From positions 967,501 to 1,031,500 of the forward strand of contig NC_084480.1 of NCBI RefSeq assembly GCF_030035675.1: a stretch of 64,000 nucleotides of DNA, given 5' to 3'. The translations under genes and the position numbers were made by a program. Below are positions 63,941 to 64,000 of the stretch, in pieces. The notes below the pieces were generated by a model. The model searched no databases, was not told the DNA's origin, and saw only the letters and a program-made list of their open reading frames with translations. The DNA comes from Rhineura floridana (Eukaryota > Chordata > Lepidosauria > Squamata > Rhineuridae). Within the stretch, counting starts at the first letter, position 1; the number at the start of each line of letters is the position of its first letter.

Positions 63941-64000
63941 ATGGCCACCACTTTTGCCCCCAAGGTCAGCCAGATCCTGATGACCCCAGAGCCACATTAC
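63941..64000 (+). CDS. CIMIP2B: CIMIP2B (FAM166B), ciliary microtubule inner protein, first 20 codons
   Basis: Open from ATG at 63941 to the window edge, 20 codons, ending ILMTPEPHY. Proteins of the FAM166/CIMIP2 family begin with a short leader and then (T)PEPHY or NPHY followed by IPGYTG. FAM166A has TPEPHYIPGY and human FAM166B has NPHYIPGYTG. The position next to TESK1, opposite in strand to it, agrees with FAM166B in human. The product lines the inside of axonemal doublet microtubules. The rest of the gene lies outside the window, so the call rests on the short N-terminus plus synteny. Confidence 0.78.
   Translation, partial: MATTFAPKVSQILMTPEPHY

Noticed and set aside
1-64000. CRISPR arrays, operons, riboswitches, prophage
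   Set aside because: The sequence is intron-bearing vertebrate DNA. No regularly spaced direct repeats or bacterial gene layout were seen.

Overview
The window is vertebrate genomic DNA, almost certainly from a squamate reptile (lizard or snake). Genes have short exons with GT-AG introns. The interspersed repeats are the squamate set: CR1 and L2-clade LINEs, a BovB LINE, a Sauria-type SINE, other tRNA-derived SINEs, palindromic MITEs and solo LTRs. The species cannot be read from the sequence.

Three host genes are present in the order CD72 (+), TESK1 (-), CIMIP2B/FAM166B (+), which to my knowledge is the order and relative orientation of the human 9p13 block. CD72 (1458-9126) is rebuilt here as seven coding exons with compatible phases. 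It encodes a 315-residue type II membrane protein with two cytoplasmic ITIMs, one membrane segment, a coiled-coil stalk and a C-type lectin-like domain. TESK1 (37186-12580) is rebuilt as ten coding exons giving 684 residues: a TESK/LIMK-type kinase followed by a long Pro/Ser-rich tail. Its first exon lies in a CpG-rich promoter region. Its first intron is about 15.5 kb and its seventh about 3.7 kb. CIMIP2B enters at the right edge, where only its first 20 codons are seen (63941-64000).

Layout: 1-1457, 5' flank of CD72. 1458-9126, CD72 with repeats in its introns. 9127-11500, convergent intergenic region with a SINE split by a CR1. 11500-37190, TESK1, including a SINE cluster (29.4-30.2 kb) and a GC-rich, repeat-poor stretch (30.2-36.8 kb) in intron 1. 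37.2-63.9 kb, a gene-free spacer built largely of mobile elements, many nested inside one another: L2 in CR1; L2 plus BovB in a MITE; a solo LTR in L2 beside CR1; a solo LTR in another LTR. Several insertions carry target-site duplications readable by eye.

The two main genes have separate jobs. CD72 is a B-cell inhibitory co-receptor and TESK1 is a cofilin kinase acting on actin. Their adjacency is old synteny rather than a pathway. I found no convincing undescribed gene system. The most informative new material is the nested-insertion archive, an unnamed repeat present twice, a perfect RFX X-box palindrome in the TESK1 3' UTR, and one unexplained minus-strand open region near 49.5-49.9 kb.
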